Part shown: piece by piece, positions 10,043 to 19,328 of the stretch
Layout: every line of letters starts with the position of its first letter
Numbering within the stretch: position 1 is the stretch's first letter
From: Ignavibacteriales bacterium
GTDB lineage: Bacteria; Bacteroidota; Ignavibacteria; Ignavibacteriales; Melioribacteraceae
Assembly: GCA_026390775.1 (NCBI GenBank)
Contig: JAPLFF010000003.1
Coordinates: forward strand, 743,858-807,857
Reading direction: 5' to 3'
DNA: 64,000 nt
The notes under the pieces: generated by a model
Seen by the model: the letters and a program-made list of their open reading frames with translations, nothing else
The model's database searches: none
What the model was told of the DNA's origin: nothing
Position numbers and translations under genes: made by a program

Positions 10043-13000
10043 TCAGTTTTTAGTTTCCTCTTTTCCGCTACCGTCTTTGCCGACTTCGAACGAAGACATC
10101 TGTTCGTAGAATTTCCATTTCTTAAATACCTCTTCCTGAGCTTTTACTAATAATTCTTTTGCTTCGGTCGGATGAGATTTAGTTAGCATCTTGTATCGTG
10201 TCTCTTTGTAGATATAATCTTCGAGTTTGATCTTAGGAGCTTTTGAATCTAACTTAAGCGGATTCTTTCCTTCTTTGAAATTTTCCGGATTGTATCTGAA
10301 CAACGGCCAGTAACCGCTATCAACAGCTGCTTTCTGACTCTCCATTCCTTTCGCCATATTTATACCGTGTGCTATGCAATGGCTGTAAGCAATAATCAAA
10401 GAAGGTCCGTTATAAGCTTCGGCTTCTATGAATGCGCGCAATGTTTGAACATCGTTGGCACCCATTGCAACTTTTGCAACGTAAACATTTCCATAAATCA
10501 TTGCCATCATCGCCAGATCTTTCTTAGCATTTGGTTTACCAGCTGCGGCAAATTTTGCAACTGCACCCATTCCAGTAGCTTTAGACATTTGTCCGCCGGT
10601 GTTAGAGTAAACTTCAGTATCTAGGACTAAAATATTTACGTTCTTGCCGGATGCAATAACGTGATCAAGTCCGCCGTAACCGATATCGTAAGCCCATCCG
10701 TCGCCGCCGATAATCCAAACGGATTTTTTAACGAGGTAGTCTGCAACTTCCAATAATTTTTCTGCGTCTTTAGATTTTATTTTTTCAAGCTTCTTTTTGA
10801 GCTCTGTTACTTTTTCTCTCTGTTCATAAATTCCGGCTTCGTCTTTTTGATCTGCATGAAGAATTGCATTTGATAATTCATTTCCAACTTGATCTTTTAA
10901 TTTTGAGATCAGTTCAATTGCAAACTCATTTTGTTTATCAATCGAGAGGCGCATTCCCATTCCGAACTCAGCATTATCCTCGAACAACGAATTAGCCCAG
11001 GCTGGTCCCCTTCCTTCATTATTTTTTGACCAAGGAGTTGTAGGTAAATTACCGCCGTAAATTGATGAACATCCAGTTGCATTTGCAATTATTGAATGAT
11101 CACCGAATAACTGAGATACTAATTTTACGTATGGAGTCTCACCGCATCCAGAGCAAGCACCCGAGAATTCAAATAACGGCTGCTGTAATTGCTGAGCTTT
11201 AATAACACCAGTGTTGATAAGTCTTCTATCTAATTCTGGCAACGTCAAGAAGAAATCCCAATTTGCTCTCTCTAATTCTCTGATCGGAATTTGAGGAGTC
11301 ATATTAAGCGCTTTGAGACGCGTTTCTTTTTTATTTTTTGCCGGACAAACTTCTACACACATTTCGCAGCCGGTACAATCTTCAACGGCAACTTGAATTG
11401 TATAAGCATAACCATCGGGGAATTCTTTTCCTTTTGCATCCATCATTTTAAAAGTTGGAGGAGCTTCATCCAAATATTTTTTGTCATAAGATTTAATCCT
11501 GATACAAGCGTGAGGACATACCATAGCACATTTACCGCATTGAATACACCATTCCGAATCCCATGAAGGAACATCGAGTGCGATATTTCTTTTTTCCCAT
11601 TGTGTAGTAGCAGACGGAAACGTTCCATCAATCGGCATTTCACTAACTTTTACATTATCACCTTTTCCTTCCATCATTTTGCCGAGAACATTGCGTACAT
11701 AATCCGTAGCTTTATCAGAAACGATTGAAGGAATTTCGATCTTGCTTGTTACTTTTGATGGGACATCAATCTTAAATAAATTTTCAAGAGTTTGATCAAC
11801 AGCTTCAAAATTTTTCTTTACGATTTCTTCGCCTTTTGCACCGTAAGTCTTCTGAATTGATTTCTTGATCTGTTCAATCGCTTCATCTTTAGGAAGTATT
11901 CCCGAAATAGCAAAGAAGCATGTCTGCATGATTGTATTAACTCTGCTACCCATTCCGGTTTTATTAGCAACTGCATAACCATCAATCAAGTAAAAATTTA
12001 ATTTTTTATTTATGATCTGCTGCTGAATTCTGATTGGAAGATTATCCCAAGTCTCATCTTTACTGAAAGGACTATTAAGTAAGAATGTTCCGCTGTTTTC
12101 AATATTTCCAAGTACGTCAAATTTTTCTAGAAGTCCGAACGTATGACAGCCAACAAATTTTGCAGTTTGAATTAAATATGTTGAACGGATCGGCTTCTTA
12201 CCGAATCTTAAATGCGATACTGTTGTGGAACCGGATTTTTTAGAATCATATACGAAATAACCTTGTGCATAATTTTCAGTTTCTTCACCGATTATCTTTA
12301 TCGAGTTTTTATTCGCGCCGACTGTTCCATCAGCACCTAATCCATAGAACAAACACCGAACTACTTCATCACCTTCGATCATAAAGTTTTCATCGTAATC
12401 AAGACTTGTGAATGTTACATCATCATTTATTCCAACAGTGAAATGATTTTTCGGCTCCGGTTTTTTCATATTATCGAAAACTGCTTTTACCATTGCCGGA
12501 GTAAATTCTTTTGAAGATAAACCATAACGTCCACCTACGATTTTCGGCATCTTTGCAAACGGAGGATTGTTTGAACTCATTGCCTCTGAAATTGCAGTTA
12601 CAATATCAAGGTATAATGGTTCGCCAAGCGAGCCCGGTTCTTTTGTTCTATCAAGTACGGAAATGTTTTCAACTGTTTTTGGAATTGCAGCAAGTAAATG
12701 TTTTGCAGAGAATGGTCTATATAATCTTACTTTTATTATACCGACCTTTTCTTCCATTCTTTGTGATAAATAATCAACTGTCTCTTCTGCTGCTTCAGCT
12801 CCGGATCCCATCAAAATAATAACACGCTTAGCATCCGGTGCACCGTAATAATCGAACAAGTGATATGGACGACCTGTAACTAAAGCAAATTTATCCATCG
12901 CTTTTTGAACAATCTCAGGACACTCGTCGTAGAATTTATTTACCGTTTCTCTTCCTTGGAAATAAACATCAGGATTCTGTGCTGTTCCCCTTATGAAAGG

Positions 13001-13636
13001 ATTTTCCGGCTTCAAAGCTCTCTGCCGAAACTGTTTTATTTTTTCATCATCAATCATAGCACGAATATCTTCATCGGTTAACTCTTCCATCTTAACAACT
13101 TCGGCTGAAGTTCTGAATCCATCAAAGAAATGAATGAATGGAATTCTTGATTCTAAAGTTGCTCTGTGAACAATTGCAGCAGTATCCATAACTTCTTGAA
13201 CTGAATTCGAACATATCAAACCAAATCCGGTTTGACGTGTTGCCATAACATCACTATGATCGCCGAAAATTGATAAAGCCGCGGCAGCAATCGAACGAGC
13301 GCTAACATGAAAAACGGCAGGAGTTAATTCACCGGCAATTTTATACATGTTTGGAATCATCAGAAATAATCCTTGAGAAGCTGTAAATGTTGTAGTAAGA
13401 GCACCGCTTTGCAAAGAACCATGCACGGCTCCGGCAGCACCGCCTTCACTTTGCATCTCTGTAACGCTTGGAACTGTTCCCCAGATATTTTTTATTTTTT
13501 TAGCCGACCACACATCAGATAACTCACCCATTGTTGAAGATGGTGTTATCGGATAGATAGCAATAACTTCGCTAACACGGTACGCAACGTGAGCGGCAGC
13601 TTCATTTCCATCAATCGTAATTTTCCTTCTTTCCAT
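10043..13636 (-). CDS. nifJ: Pyruvate:ferredoxin (flavodoxin) oxidoreductase, single chain
   Basis: 1,197 residues, the usual length for the fused homodimeric enzyme. It oxidises pyruvate with CoA to acetyl-CoA and CO2 and reduces ferredoxin, in the cytoplasm. Domains in order: pyrimidine-binding TPP domain with 'YPITPSSTMGE' (about 30-40), domain II and gamma domain, a two-cluster ferredoxin domain with CIQCGKCAMVCPH (about 695-708) and CTGCEMCVEVCPA (about 752-764), a proximal-cluster region around GACSGCGETPY (about 825), and the TPP diphosphate site GDGWAYDIGYGG (about 978) with 'NTGGQMSKAT'. ATG at 13636 follows GAGGATTAA. It starts the two-gene operon with the DHOD-like gene and indicates anaerobic pyruvate metabolism. 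Confidence 0.97.
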   Translation of the reverse strand: MERRKITIDGNEAAAHVAYRVSEVIAIYPITPSSTMGELSDVWSAKKIKNIWGTVPSVTEMQSEGGAAGAVHGSLQSGALTTTFTASQGLFLMIPNMYKIAGELTPAVFHVSARSIAAAALSIFGDHSDVMATRQTGFGLICSNSVQEVMDTAAIVHRATLESRIPFIHFFDGFRTSAEVVKMEELTDEDIRAMIDDEKIKQFRQRALKPENPFIRGTAQNPDVYFQGRETVNKFYDECPEIVQKAMDKFALVTGRPYHLFDYYGAPDAKRVIILMGSGAEAAEETVDYLSQRMEEKVGIIKVRLYRPFSAKHLLAAIPKTVENISVLDRTKEPGSLGEPLYLDIVTAISEAMSSNNPPFAKMPKIVGGRYGLSSKEFTPAMVKAVFDNMKKPEPKNHFTVGINDDVTFTSLDYDENFMIEGDEVVRCLFYGLGADGTVGANKNSIKIIGEETENYAQGYFVYDSKKSGSTTVSHLRFGKKPIRSTYLIQTAKFVGCHTFGLLEKFDVLGNIENSGTFLLNSPFSKDETWDNLPIRIQQQIINKKLNFYLIDGYAVANKTGMGSRVNTIMQTCFFAISGILPKDEAIEQIKKSIQKTYGAKGEEIVKKNFEAVDQTLENLFKIDVPSKVTSKIEIPSIVSDKATDYVRNVLGKMMEGKGDNVKVSEMPIDGTFPSATTQWEKRNIALDVPSWDSEWCIQCGKCAMVCPHACIRIKSYDKKYLDEAPPTFKMMDAKGKEFPDGYAYTIQVAVEDCTGCEMCVEVCPAKNKKETRLKALNMTPQIPIRELERANWDFFLTLPELDRRLINTGVIKAQQLQQPLFEFSGACSGCGETPYVKLVSQLFGDHSIIANATGCSSIYGGNLPTTPWSKNNEGRGPAWANSLFEDNAEFGMGMRLSIDKQNEFAIELISKLKDQVGNELSNAILHADQKDEAGIYEQREKVTELKKKLEKIKSKDAEKLLEVADYLVKKSVWIIGGDGWAYDIGYGGLDHVIASGKNVNILVLDTEVYSNTGGQMSKATGMGAVAKFAAAGKPNAKKDLAMMAMIYGNVYVAKVAMGANDVQTLRAFIEAEAYNGPSLIIAYSHCIAHGINMAKGMESQKAAVDSGYWPLFRYNPENFKEGKNPLKLDSKAPKIKLEDYIYKETRYKMLTKSHPTEAKELLVKAQEEVFKKWKFYEQMSSFEVGKDGSGKEETKN

Positions 13637-14000
13637 TTAATCCTCAATAATTTATATAATTATTTTTCCCGATTTTAACTTGTTACGAAATTCAAATATC
13701 TTGCCATCAAGAAGAGTTTATAATCTTTCTTTTTTGTCTAATTTCTCAAGATTCTGTAAAAATTTTAAGGAAAGCTTCTTTGTTTTAGAAATTATCCTAC
13801 CATCAATCTTGTTTTTAAGAAAACTTTTAAAAAAGGCGATTGAATAATAGAAATTAATGGAGTTAAAATAAAGACGATGAGGTCGAAAAATGGATGGGAA
13901 TAAAAAAGTTTTGCGATTTTTGTAATCAATAAACTATAGCTGGTATGTTACAACTATTTAGCTAAATCTTAAAATTAGCTCAAAGGATAATATGGAGTTT
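13637..14000. other. Intergenic stretch upstream of nifJ
   Basis: About 360 bases of AT-rich sequence between the nifJ start and the decayed acetyltransferase fragment. No open reading frame, RNA gene or strong hairpin was recognised. The nifJ promoter must lie here, but no box pair with good spacing stands out. Confidence 0.5.
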
Positions 14001-14090
14001 CTAACATACACTCAGTGAGCAGACACCAAATAAATATTCAAAGTCTTTCCATGTTTCTTTTGATAATGGTTTGAAGGATATGTTATTCAT
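14001..14090 (-). pseudogene. Remnant of a GNAT-type acetyltransferase N-terminus
   Basis: An ATG at 14090 opens 29 codons (MNNISFKPLSKETWKDFEYL then FGVCSLSVC) ending in TAG at 14001-14003. The first 22 residues resemble the start of a GNAT family whose members read roughly 'PLTPDTWKDFEKLFG' before a Gly/Cys-rich segment. Here the similarity stops right after LFG, and no continuation was found in other frames of the following bases. It begins 18 bases after the ogt stop on the same strand, as expected for the lost second gene of an ogt operon. Family call is from memory. Confidence 0.4.
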
Positions 14091-14108
14091 TTGATTCCAA
14101 TAAAATAT

Positions 14109-14600
14109 TTATAAGATCAGTTCCAACTGTTTTTCGTTGTTGCTAAATTTTTGCTCGTGATCTAAAAGCCATTTCTTCCGCCACAATCCGCCACCATAAC
14201 CAGTTAGACTACCATCGCTTCCAATTACACGATGGCAAGGAATGATGATCGAAATTTTATTTTGTCCGTTAGCATTTGCAACTGCTCGAATTGCTTTTTG
14301 ATCACCGAGTATTTTTGTGATTTCCATATATGATCTTGTTTCACCGTAAGGTATTTTTAATAATTCATCCCAAACCCTTTTTTGGAAATCCGTTCCTTCT
14401 GGTTGAATATTTAGTTCAAATATTTTCCTCTTACCTTTGAAATATTCATCAAGCTGTTCTACATATTTTTCAATATATGGATTCGATTTCGCATCGGGAT
14501 TAAATTCTTCATCTATAAAGAACAATGATGTAATTGAGTTTTCCGTCCCTCCTATCTCAATTAATCCAATCGGAGAATTGTAAAATGTCTTATAATTCAT
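14109..14600 (-). CDS. ogt: Methylated-DNA-protein cysteine methyltransferase
   Basis: 163 residues, the usual length for Ogt. It repairs O6-alkylguanine by moving the alkyl group to its own cysteine. The active-site motif IIPCHRVIG is present with Cys near 120, followed by 'GSLTGYGGGLWRKKWLL', which forms the substrate pocket. The N-terminal part is the short Ogt-type ribonuclease-like domain, with no Ada regulator domain. It lies downstream of the PAS sensor gene on the same strand with 103 bases between, so joint transcription is possible but not shown. Confidence 0.95.
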   Translation of the reverse strand: MNYKTFYNSPIGLIEIGGTENSITSLFFIDEEFNPDAKSNPYIEKYVEQLDEYFKGKRKIFELNIQPEGTDFQKRVWDELLKIPYGETRSYMEITKILGDQKAIRAVANANGQNKISIIIPCHRVIGSDGSLTGYGGGLWRKKWLLDHEQKFSNNEKQLELIL

Positions 14601-14703
14601 AACCTGACAAAATAAATGATCGTCTACGATTCAACCTATTAAGCATAGGAAGAAATGTCAAGCGAAATAATTTGTGAATTATTAAATGCAGTTAGAAATG
14701 AAA

Positions 14704-17700
14704 TCAGGTAAAGAGAGTTTTTAATACTTCCATTAATTTATCTCTTAATAATGGTTTAGAAACAAAATCATTGAATCCGGCTGCAATAAAACTATCGCGA
14801 GCACCGGGTAATAGATATGCGGTTGATGCAATGACCGGAACATTTTTATAACCGGGCATCTTCTGAATAATTCTTAATGCATCTAGTCCGTTATACTCTC
14901 CTTGTAAATTAATATCCATTACAAGGAAATCGAATTTTTTTGTTTTGAGAAGAGGCAATGCATTTTCAAAACTTGGAGCGAATTCAATATTCTTAAGGTC
15001 TTTCATCTGACTCTTAAACAGCATTTGTGAATCAACTTGATCTTCCAAGTAGAGACATGTAAGCTGTGTGAGATCCAACGGTTTCTTTTCTACTGAGACT
15101 AAAGACGGAGTAGAAACTTTTTCCGGTTGTTTGCCGCTAACTTTTTGCTGAGGAACAGTTTCCACTTCTAATTTTTTCATATCATTAATAACTAACTTAA
15201 GCGGTATTACCAATGCAAATTCAATCGGATCAGCATCTTTAGTAATCGTTTCTTTCCTAATTGATAATAAATCAATCAATTTTTTGGCGAGCTTAACAGA
15301 GAACCGTGAGAAGCCGTAATTTCTTCTGGTCATATTCTCTTCATCCGCGAAAATATCATTAAATGCTTTTAACAAGTAAGGAGTAATTGTTTTAGAAGTA
15401 TCCTTAATGCTGACTGCGCAGTAATTATCCTGATAAACAGAAGCCGAAAGAAATATTTTGTCTTCTTTGGTAATCTGGATTGCAAATTTGATAAATAAGC
15501 TTAGTAATGAAACGATCTTCTGACGATCTGTTTCGATTTCCAATGCAGAAGAAATCTTGCCATATGAAAGTTCAACTTTTTTATCTTCAGCAGTTTTCTT
15601 AGTATTCTCTTTAAGTTCATTTAACATATCTACGAACTTGATATGTTCGGACTTAAGTTTTACAACTTTCTGTTCAAGTGTTGAGTATTCAACGGCGTTA
15701 TCCATAATCTGAAGAAGTAATTTTTGATTTTGTTTTATAATATCAACAGCTTCTTTTTGTTCTTCATTTGGTTTTTGAATGCTTTCTCCGAGCTCTTGTG
15801 TAAAACCGAGTATTACATTAATTGGTGTTAGAAGCTCATGAAAAACATTTGAAAGAAACGGAGGATCAATCTTCTCGATGGAATCTTCTTGGGTTTTCTT
15901 TACATCTTTAGTTATAACTGGTTCATCAATCGGTTTGATAACCCAACAGAATGAATCTATATCGCCGCTGAAATTTTTTATAGGTGTTGCAATCGAATTA
16001 GTTTTAACAAATATTCCTGAAGGTTTTTTTATTTCAACATCTAAAATGGTCGGCTTCAGAATTCCAGAATGAAAAATATTTTTATTTATCTTAGCACGAT
16101 CATCATCTGCGACGAGAGAAATAAAAGGACGTGTCTCCAAATCTTTTTTTGAGTAGCCAAAGCGTTTTGATACCGGTTCATTAATTTCAGTAATAAAACC
16201 ATCTTTGTCAGTTATAATAACCGGATCGCTTGTATTATCAAATGCTGATTCTATAATCTGAGTTCTTTTTTTAGACTCTGCTTGTTCGGAAACATTCCTT
16301 ACAAGATTTAGATGTGATTTCTTCCCTCTAAACTCAAGTGAAGATCTTCTTAATTCAACCAAAACAGAAGTGCCGTCATTCTTCTTATGTCTCCACGGTC
16401 CGCTGTAACTTCCCTGAACAATTTTACTATCACCGGTTTGAATCAATGTTTGGATATCTTCGGGAGCGTAAAGATCTGTCAGATCCATATTTAAAAAATC
16501 ATTTCGTTTATAACCATATAATTTTAATGCAGCATCGTTCACATCAAGAAATTTTAAATTCTCTATATCATAGATAAACATGGCTTCTGGTAAATGTTCA
16601 ATTAATGCTTCGTACATTTTTGCTTTTGTTTCTATCTGTTGATCCGCATCCAGTTTTTGAGTTATAATAATCTGCGTCCCGTAAAATTCACCGTTCAGAT
16701 CAAATATTTTCTTAAAGCTTACTTCTGTATTAAATTGAGCTTTTTCTACAAATAAGTAATTGGTTTTTACGTCCGGATGTCTATCTGCATTTTTCAGATA
16801 ATTTTCGAATTGAGATATAAATCCCTTTTCAAATATTTTACTTAAATCCATCAGTGATAAATCTACTTTATCATTGAGGTTTAACAGACGAATAAACTCT
16901 TTGCTGTAAGATGTTATTTTAAAATTTTTATCTATTAATAGAATAGCAACAGGCAAATCCTTAAATATAAAATTGCCCGATTCAATTTTAGTCTCTTGAA
17001 TATGATGTTCTTTCTTTTGTGAAAATCCGATAATTGCAACTACATTATTATCAAGATCGCATAGAGGAAATTCTACAACAGAAATATTTCTATTAGTACC
17101 GCTTGTAACCGGAGTAACAATGCCTTCAAATATTACTGAATTTGTAGAATCAATAATATATGCATCAACTGTTTTATAAAGGTTTACCAAATATTTCGGA
17201 AGGTAATCCTGTTCATTTTTGTTTTCTAATTGATTGGACTTAAATCCTAACGAATCTGCGTATTTATCATTTACCAAAACTAATTTTCCGGATGACTCTT
17301 TAATCCAGAAATAATCATCAAGTTCATTTATATCTTTTTGAACTTTTGCCTTTTCAATAAATGAGAAAGGATAATTAAGCTTGATTTTATTTACGATCGA
17401 AACAATTCTTTTATCATAAGCGATCTTTTCGAGTTCCGACGTAGATATCCAAAATTTTTGTGTCTCGGTTGTATTTTTAACAAATGATTCATGATTAAGA
17501 TTTATCAGGAAGTAAACATTATTTTCACTACGCAAAGGTGAGAATACAACTTCAAAATTATATTTAACTTTATCCATTTCAAGATCTATTATATCTCTTA
17601 CGGGAGTATCATATTTTCTTACATCAATGAACATTCTTTGAAGTGTTAGTAATTTTACTTCATCAAAAAGTTCGAAGAAATTAGATTGCGGAGTTATTGA

Positions 17701-17826
17701 AGGTAATATTTTTTTAAAATCATTACTAAAGGCAATAACTCGACCTGTTTTATCAATAATCAAACTGGGAGATATATTAGGGCTATCTATCAGAGTTTTA
17801 TATTTTGTTTCGCTGTTCATAATCAT
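14704..17826 (-). CDS. Multi-PAS sensor with degenerate histidine-kinase core and C-terminal receiver
   Basis: About 1,040 residues, no membrane segment, so cytoplasmic. Several PAS domains fill residues 1-640, one with 'FLDVNDAALKLYGY' and one with 'ITEINEPVSKRFGY'. A dimerisation region follows with the phospho-acceptor motif FHELLTPIN (His near 663). The ATPase region is degenerate: the N-box Asn is replaced ('FIKFAIQIT'), the DxGxG box reads DTSKTI, and the GxGLGL lid reads YGFSRFSV. The C-terminal receiver (about 920-1040) looks intact, with phospho-Asp in 'VMDIN', Thr in 'IASTAY' and Lys in 'VSKPL'. It may therefore be phosphorylated by another kinase. I chose the ATG at 17826; a TTG one codon earlier and an ATG at 17820 are alternatives. 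It starts 3 bases after the stop of the lipoprotein gene, so the two are probably coupled. Role unknown; control of the nearby exopolysaccharide genes is a guess. Confidence 0.8.
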   Translation of the reverse strand: MIMNSETKYKTLIDSPNISPSLIIDKTGRVIAFSNDFKKILPSITPQSNFFELFDEVKLLTLQRMFIDVRKYDTPVRDIIDLEMDKVKYNFEVVFSPLRSENNVYFLINLNHESFVKNTTETQKFWISTSELEKIAYDKRIVSIVNKIKLNYPFSFIEKAKVQKDINELDDYFWIKESSGKLVLVNDKYADSLGFKSNQLENKNEQDYLPKYLVNLYKTVDAYIIDSTNSVIFEGIVTPVTSGTNRNISVVEFPLCDLDNNVVAIIGFSQKKEHHIQETKIESGNFIFKDLPVAILLIDKNFKITSYSKEFIRLLNLNDKVDLSLMDLSKIFEKGFISQFENYLKNADRHPDVKTNYLFVEKAQFNTEVSFKKIFDLNGEFYGTQIIITQKLDADQQIETKAKMYEALIEHLPEAMFIYDIENLKFLDVNDAALKLYGYKRNDFLNMDLTDLYAPEDIQTLIQTGDSKIVQGSYSGPWRHKKNDGTSVLVELRRSSLEFRGKKSHLNLVRNVSEQAESKKRTQIIESAFDNTSDPVIITDKDGFITEINEPVSKRFGYSKKDLETRPFISLVADDDRAKINKNIFHSGILKPTILDVEIKKPSGIFVKTNSIATPIKNFSGDIDSFCWVIKPIDEPVITKDVKKTQEDSIEKIDPPFLSNVFHELLTPINVILGFTQELGESIQKPNEEQKEAVDIIKQNQKLLLQIMDNAVEYSTLEQKVVKLKSEHIKFVDMLNELKENTKKTAEDKKVELSYGKISSALEIETDRQKIVSLLSLFIKFAIQITKEDKIFLSASVYQDNYCAVSIKDTSKTITPYLLKAFNDIFADEENMTRRNYGFSRFSVKLAKKLIDLLSIRKETITKDADPIEFALVIPLKLVINDMKKLEVETVPQQKVSGKQPEKVSTPSLVSVEKKPLDLTQLTCLYLEDQVDSQMLFKSQMKDLKNIEFAPSFENALPLLKTKKFDFLVMDINLQGEYNGLDALRIIQKMPGYKNVPVIASTAYLLPGARDSFIAAGFNDFVSKPLLRDKLMEVLKTLFT

Positions 17827-17829
17827 CAA

Positions 17830-19083
17830 TTAAGGAAATCGGAGTATAGCTGAATATGGTGTATAAACTTTATTACCGAGCTTTTGCCTGACTCTATAAG
17901 AATATGTTGTACCGCTAATAATTGTTCGATCGGTAAACTCAAAAACATCTGAAGCCGTACTCCCGATCTCTATAAATTGACCATCCGGTTCTACCTTTCT
18001 TTCAATCACCGTTCCTTTAGAAAGATTCTTACTGTTATCGGTCCATGTTAATTTTAGAGCAGGGCCCGACAAAAGAAAAGCGCTTAAATTTGTCGGTGGT
18101 AAAACGTCAGTGTAATAAGTAGAAATAGATACTTCGTTTGAATAACCACTTTGAGTAGTTTGTGTGAAATAAGCTACACGATATTTATAAGAATTACTAG
18201 CAGTAACAGAATTATCTATATACTCAGTAACATTGGGGCCCGTAATAGCAAGAACTTTATAATTATTTGTTGATGGATCTGTTCTTTCAATTTGAAAACC
18301 TAGTTCGTTAACAACAAAATCAACCCATGTTAATCGTACTAAATTTGTTCCGGTTGCTTCTGCTTGTAAATTCCATGGACCATCGGGTAAACTGCTTGTA
18401 CTTATCTCGTTACTATAATCAGAAAGACCGGATTCATTGACCGCTCTAACTTTATAGAAATAATCAATATATGGAGATAAATTGCCATCGGTTGTACTAA
18501 TTGTATTTACAGGGAGTGTTTTAATTTTTCTATAATCTATTACTGTACCGTTACCAAGATCTTTTCTCCATAATTCAAAACTGGTTTCGTTTATTGAATT
18601 ATCATTCCATTTAAGAGTAACTGAGAAATCATTTATTCGTGTTAATAAAAGATTTGAAGGAGCAATCGGTAACTTATCCTTCACAAAAATATTTTCTTGT
18701 AATTTACTTTCTTTAGACTTACCGATTGTATTAAAAACTTTCAAAGAATAATTAATTCGAGTGTGAATTAAAGTTGAATCAACTTCGAGATAGATTATAG
18801 GGTTAGTCCCATCGGTATTCTGTGTATATTTTTTTACAAAAGTTTTATTTACATACAGTTCATAAAAAGAAAGTCCTTGTCCGCTGGAACCATCGGCTGC
18901 CTGATAATTAATCGTATTTTTCCCGACTTTAACCGTGTCATTAGTCTTTGGACTCCAAACATCAATTGTCGGTGTGGTAGAAGTTTGAGTATCAGTAATT
19001 GATTCAACACAACCAAATGTAATTGCTAATAGAAGGAAAAGAATAGACTGAGGAAATTTTTTAATATAGTTAATCAATTTCAT
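17830..19083 (-). CDS. Fibronectin type III repeat lipoprotein
   Basis: 417 residues. The N-terminus has a basic start, a hydrophobic core and a lipobox (LAITFGC, Cys at about 25), so it is probably lipid-anchored at the cell envelope. After a first Ig-like region, three fibronectin III domains follow, recognisable by 'PSNLLLTRINDFSVTLKW', 'PWNLQAEATGTNLVRLTW' and 'PTNLSAFLLSGPALKLTW', each ending in 'YKYRVAY' or 'YSYRVRQ' strands. No enzymatic domain. It precedes the PAS sensor with almost no gap, which suggests an envelope partner of that sensor. The 245 bases upstream (19084-19328) contain no gene that I can see. Confidence 0.8.
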   Translation of the reverse strand: MKLINYIKKFPQSILFLLLAITFGCVESITDTQTSTTPTIDVWSPKTNDTVKVGKNTINYQAADGSSGQGLSFYELYVNKTFVKKYTQNTDGTNPIIYLEVDSTLIHTRINYSLKVFNTIGKSKESKLQENIFVKDKLPIAPSNLLLTRINDFSVTLKWNDNSINETSFELWRKDLGNGTVIDYRKIKTLPVNTISTTDGNLSPYIDYFYKVRAVNESGLSDYSNEISTSSLPDGPWNLQAEATGTNLVRLTWVDFVVNELGFQIERTDPSTNNYKVLAITGPNVTEYIDNSVTASNSYKYRVAYFTQTTQSGYSNEVSISTYYTDVLPPTNLSAFLLSGPALKLTWTDNSKNLSKGTVIERKVEPDGQFIEIGSTASDVFEFTDRTIISGTTYSYRVRQKLGNKVYTPYSAILRFP

Positions 19084-19328
19084 TATTTCTCTGTGAATGA
19101 TTTTTTTACAATATTCAATTTAATAAATGGATATCAGTTTTGATAATTATTATTAAAAATGATTAGACTTTTAATAGTACTACACAACTGCAAATTATAC
19201 AAAAAAGAATAATTCTGTTTAAAAATATTGGCAAGCTTTTTTGGCTGGTACTCCCTTTTTTGTTTAGGGTGAAAAGTGCCATTGCAATTGTAAAAATTTC
19301 TTATCAGTGTTTAAATAAGTTTTAGTCG

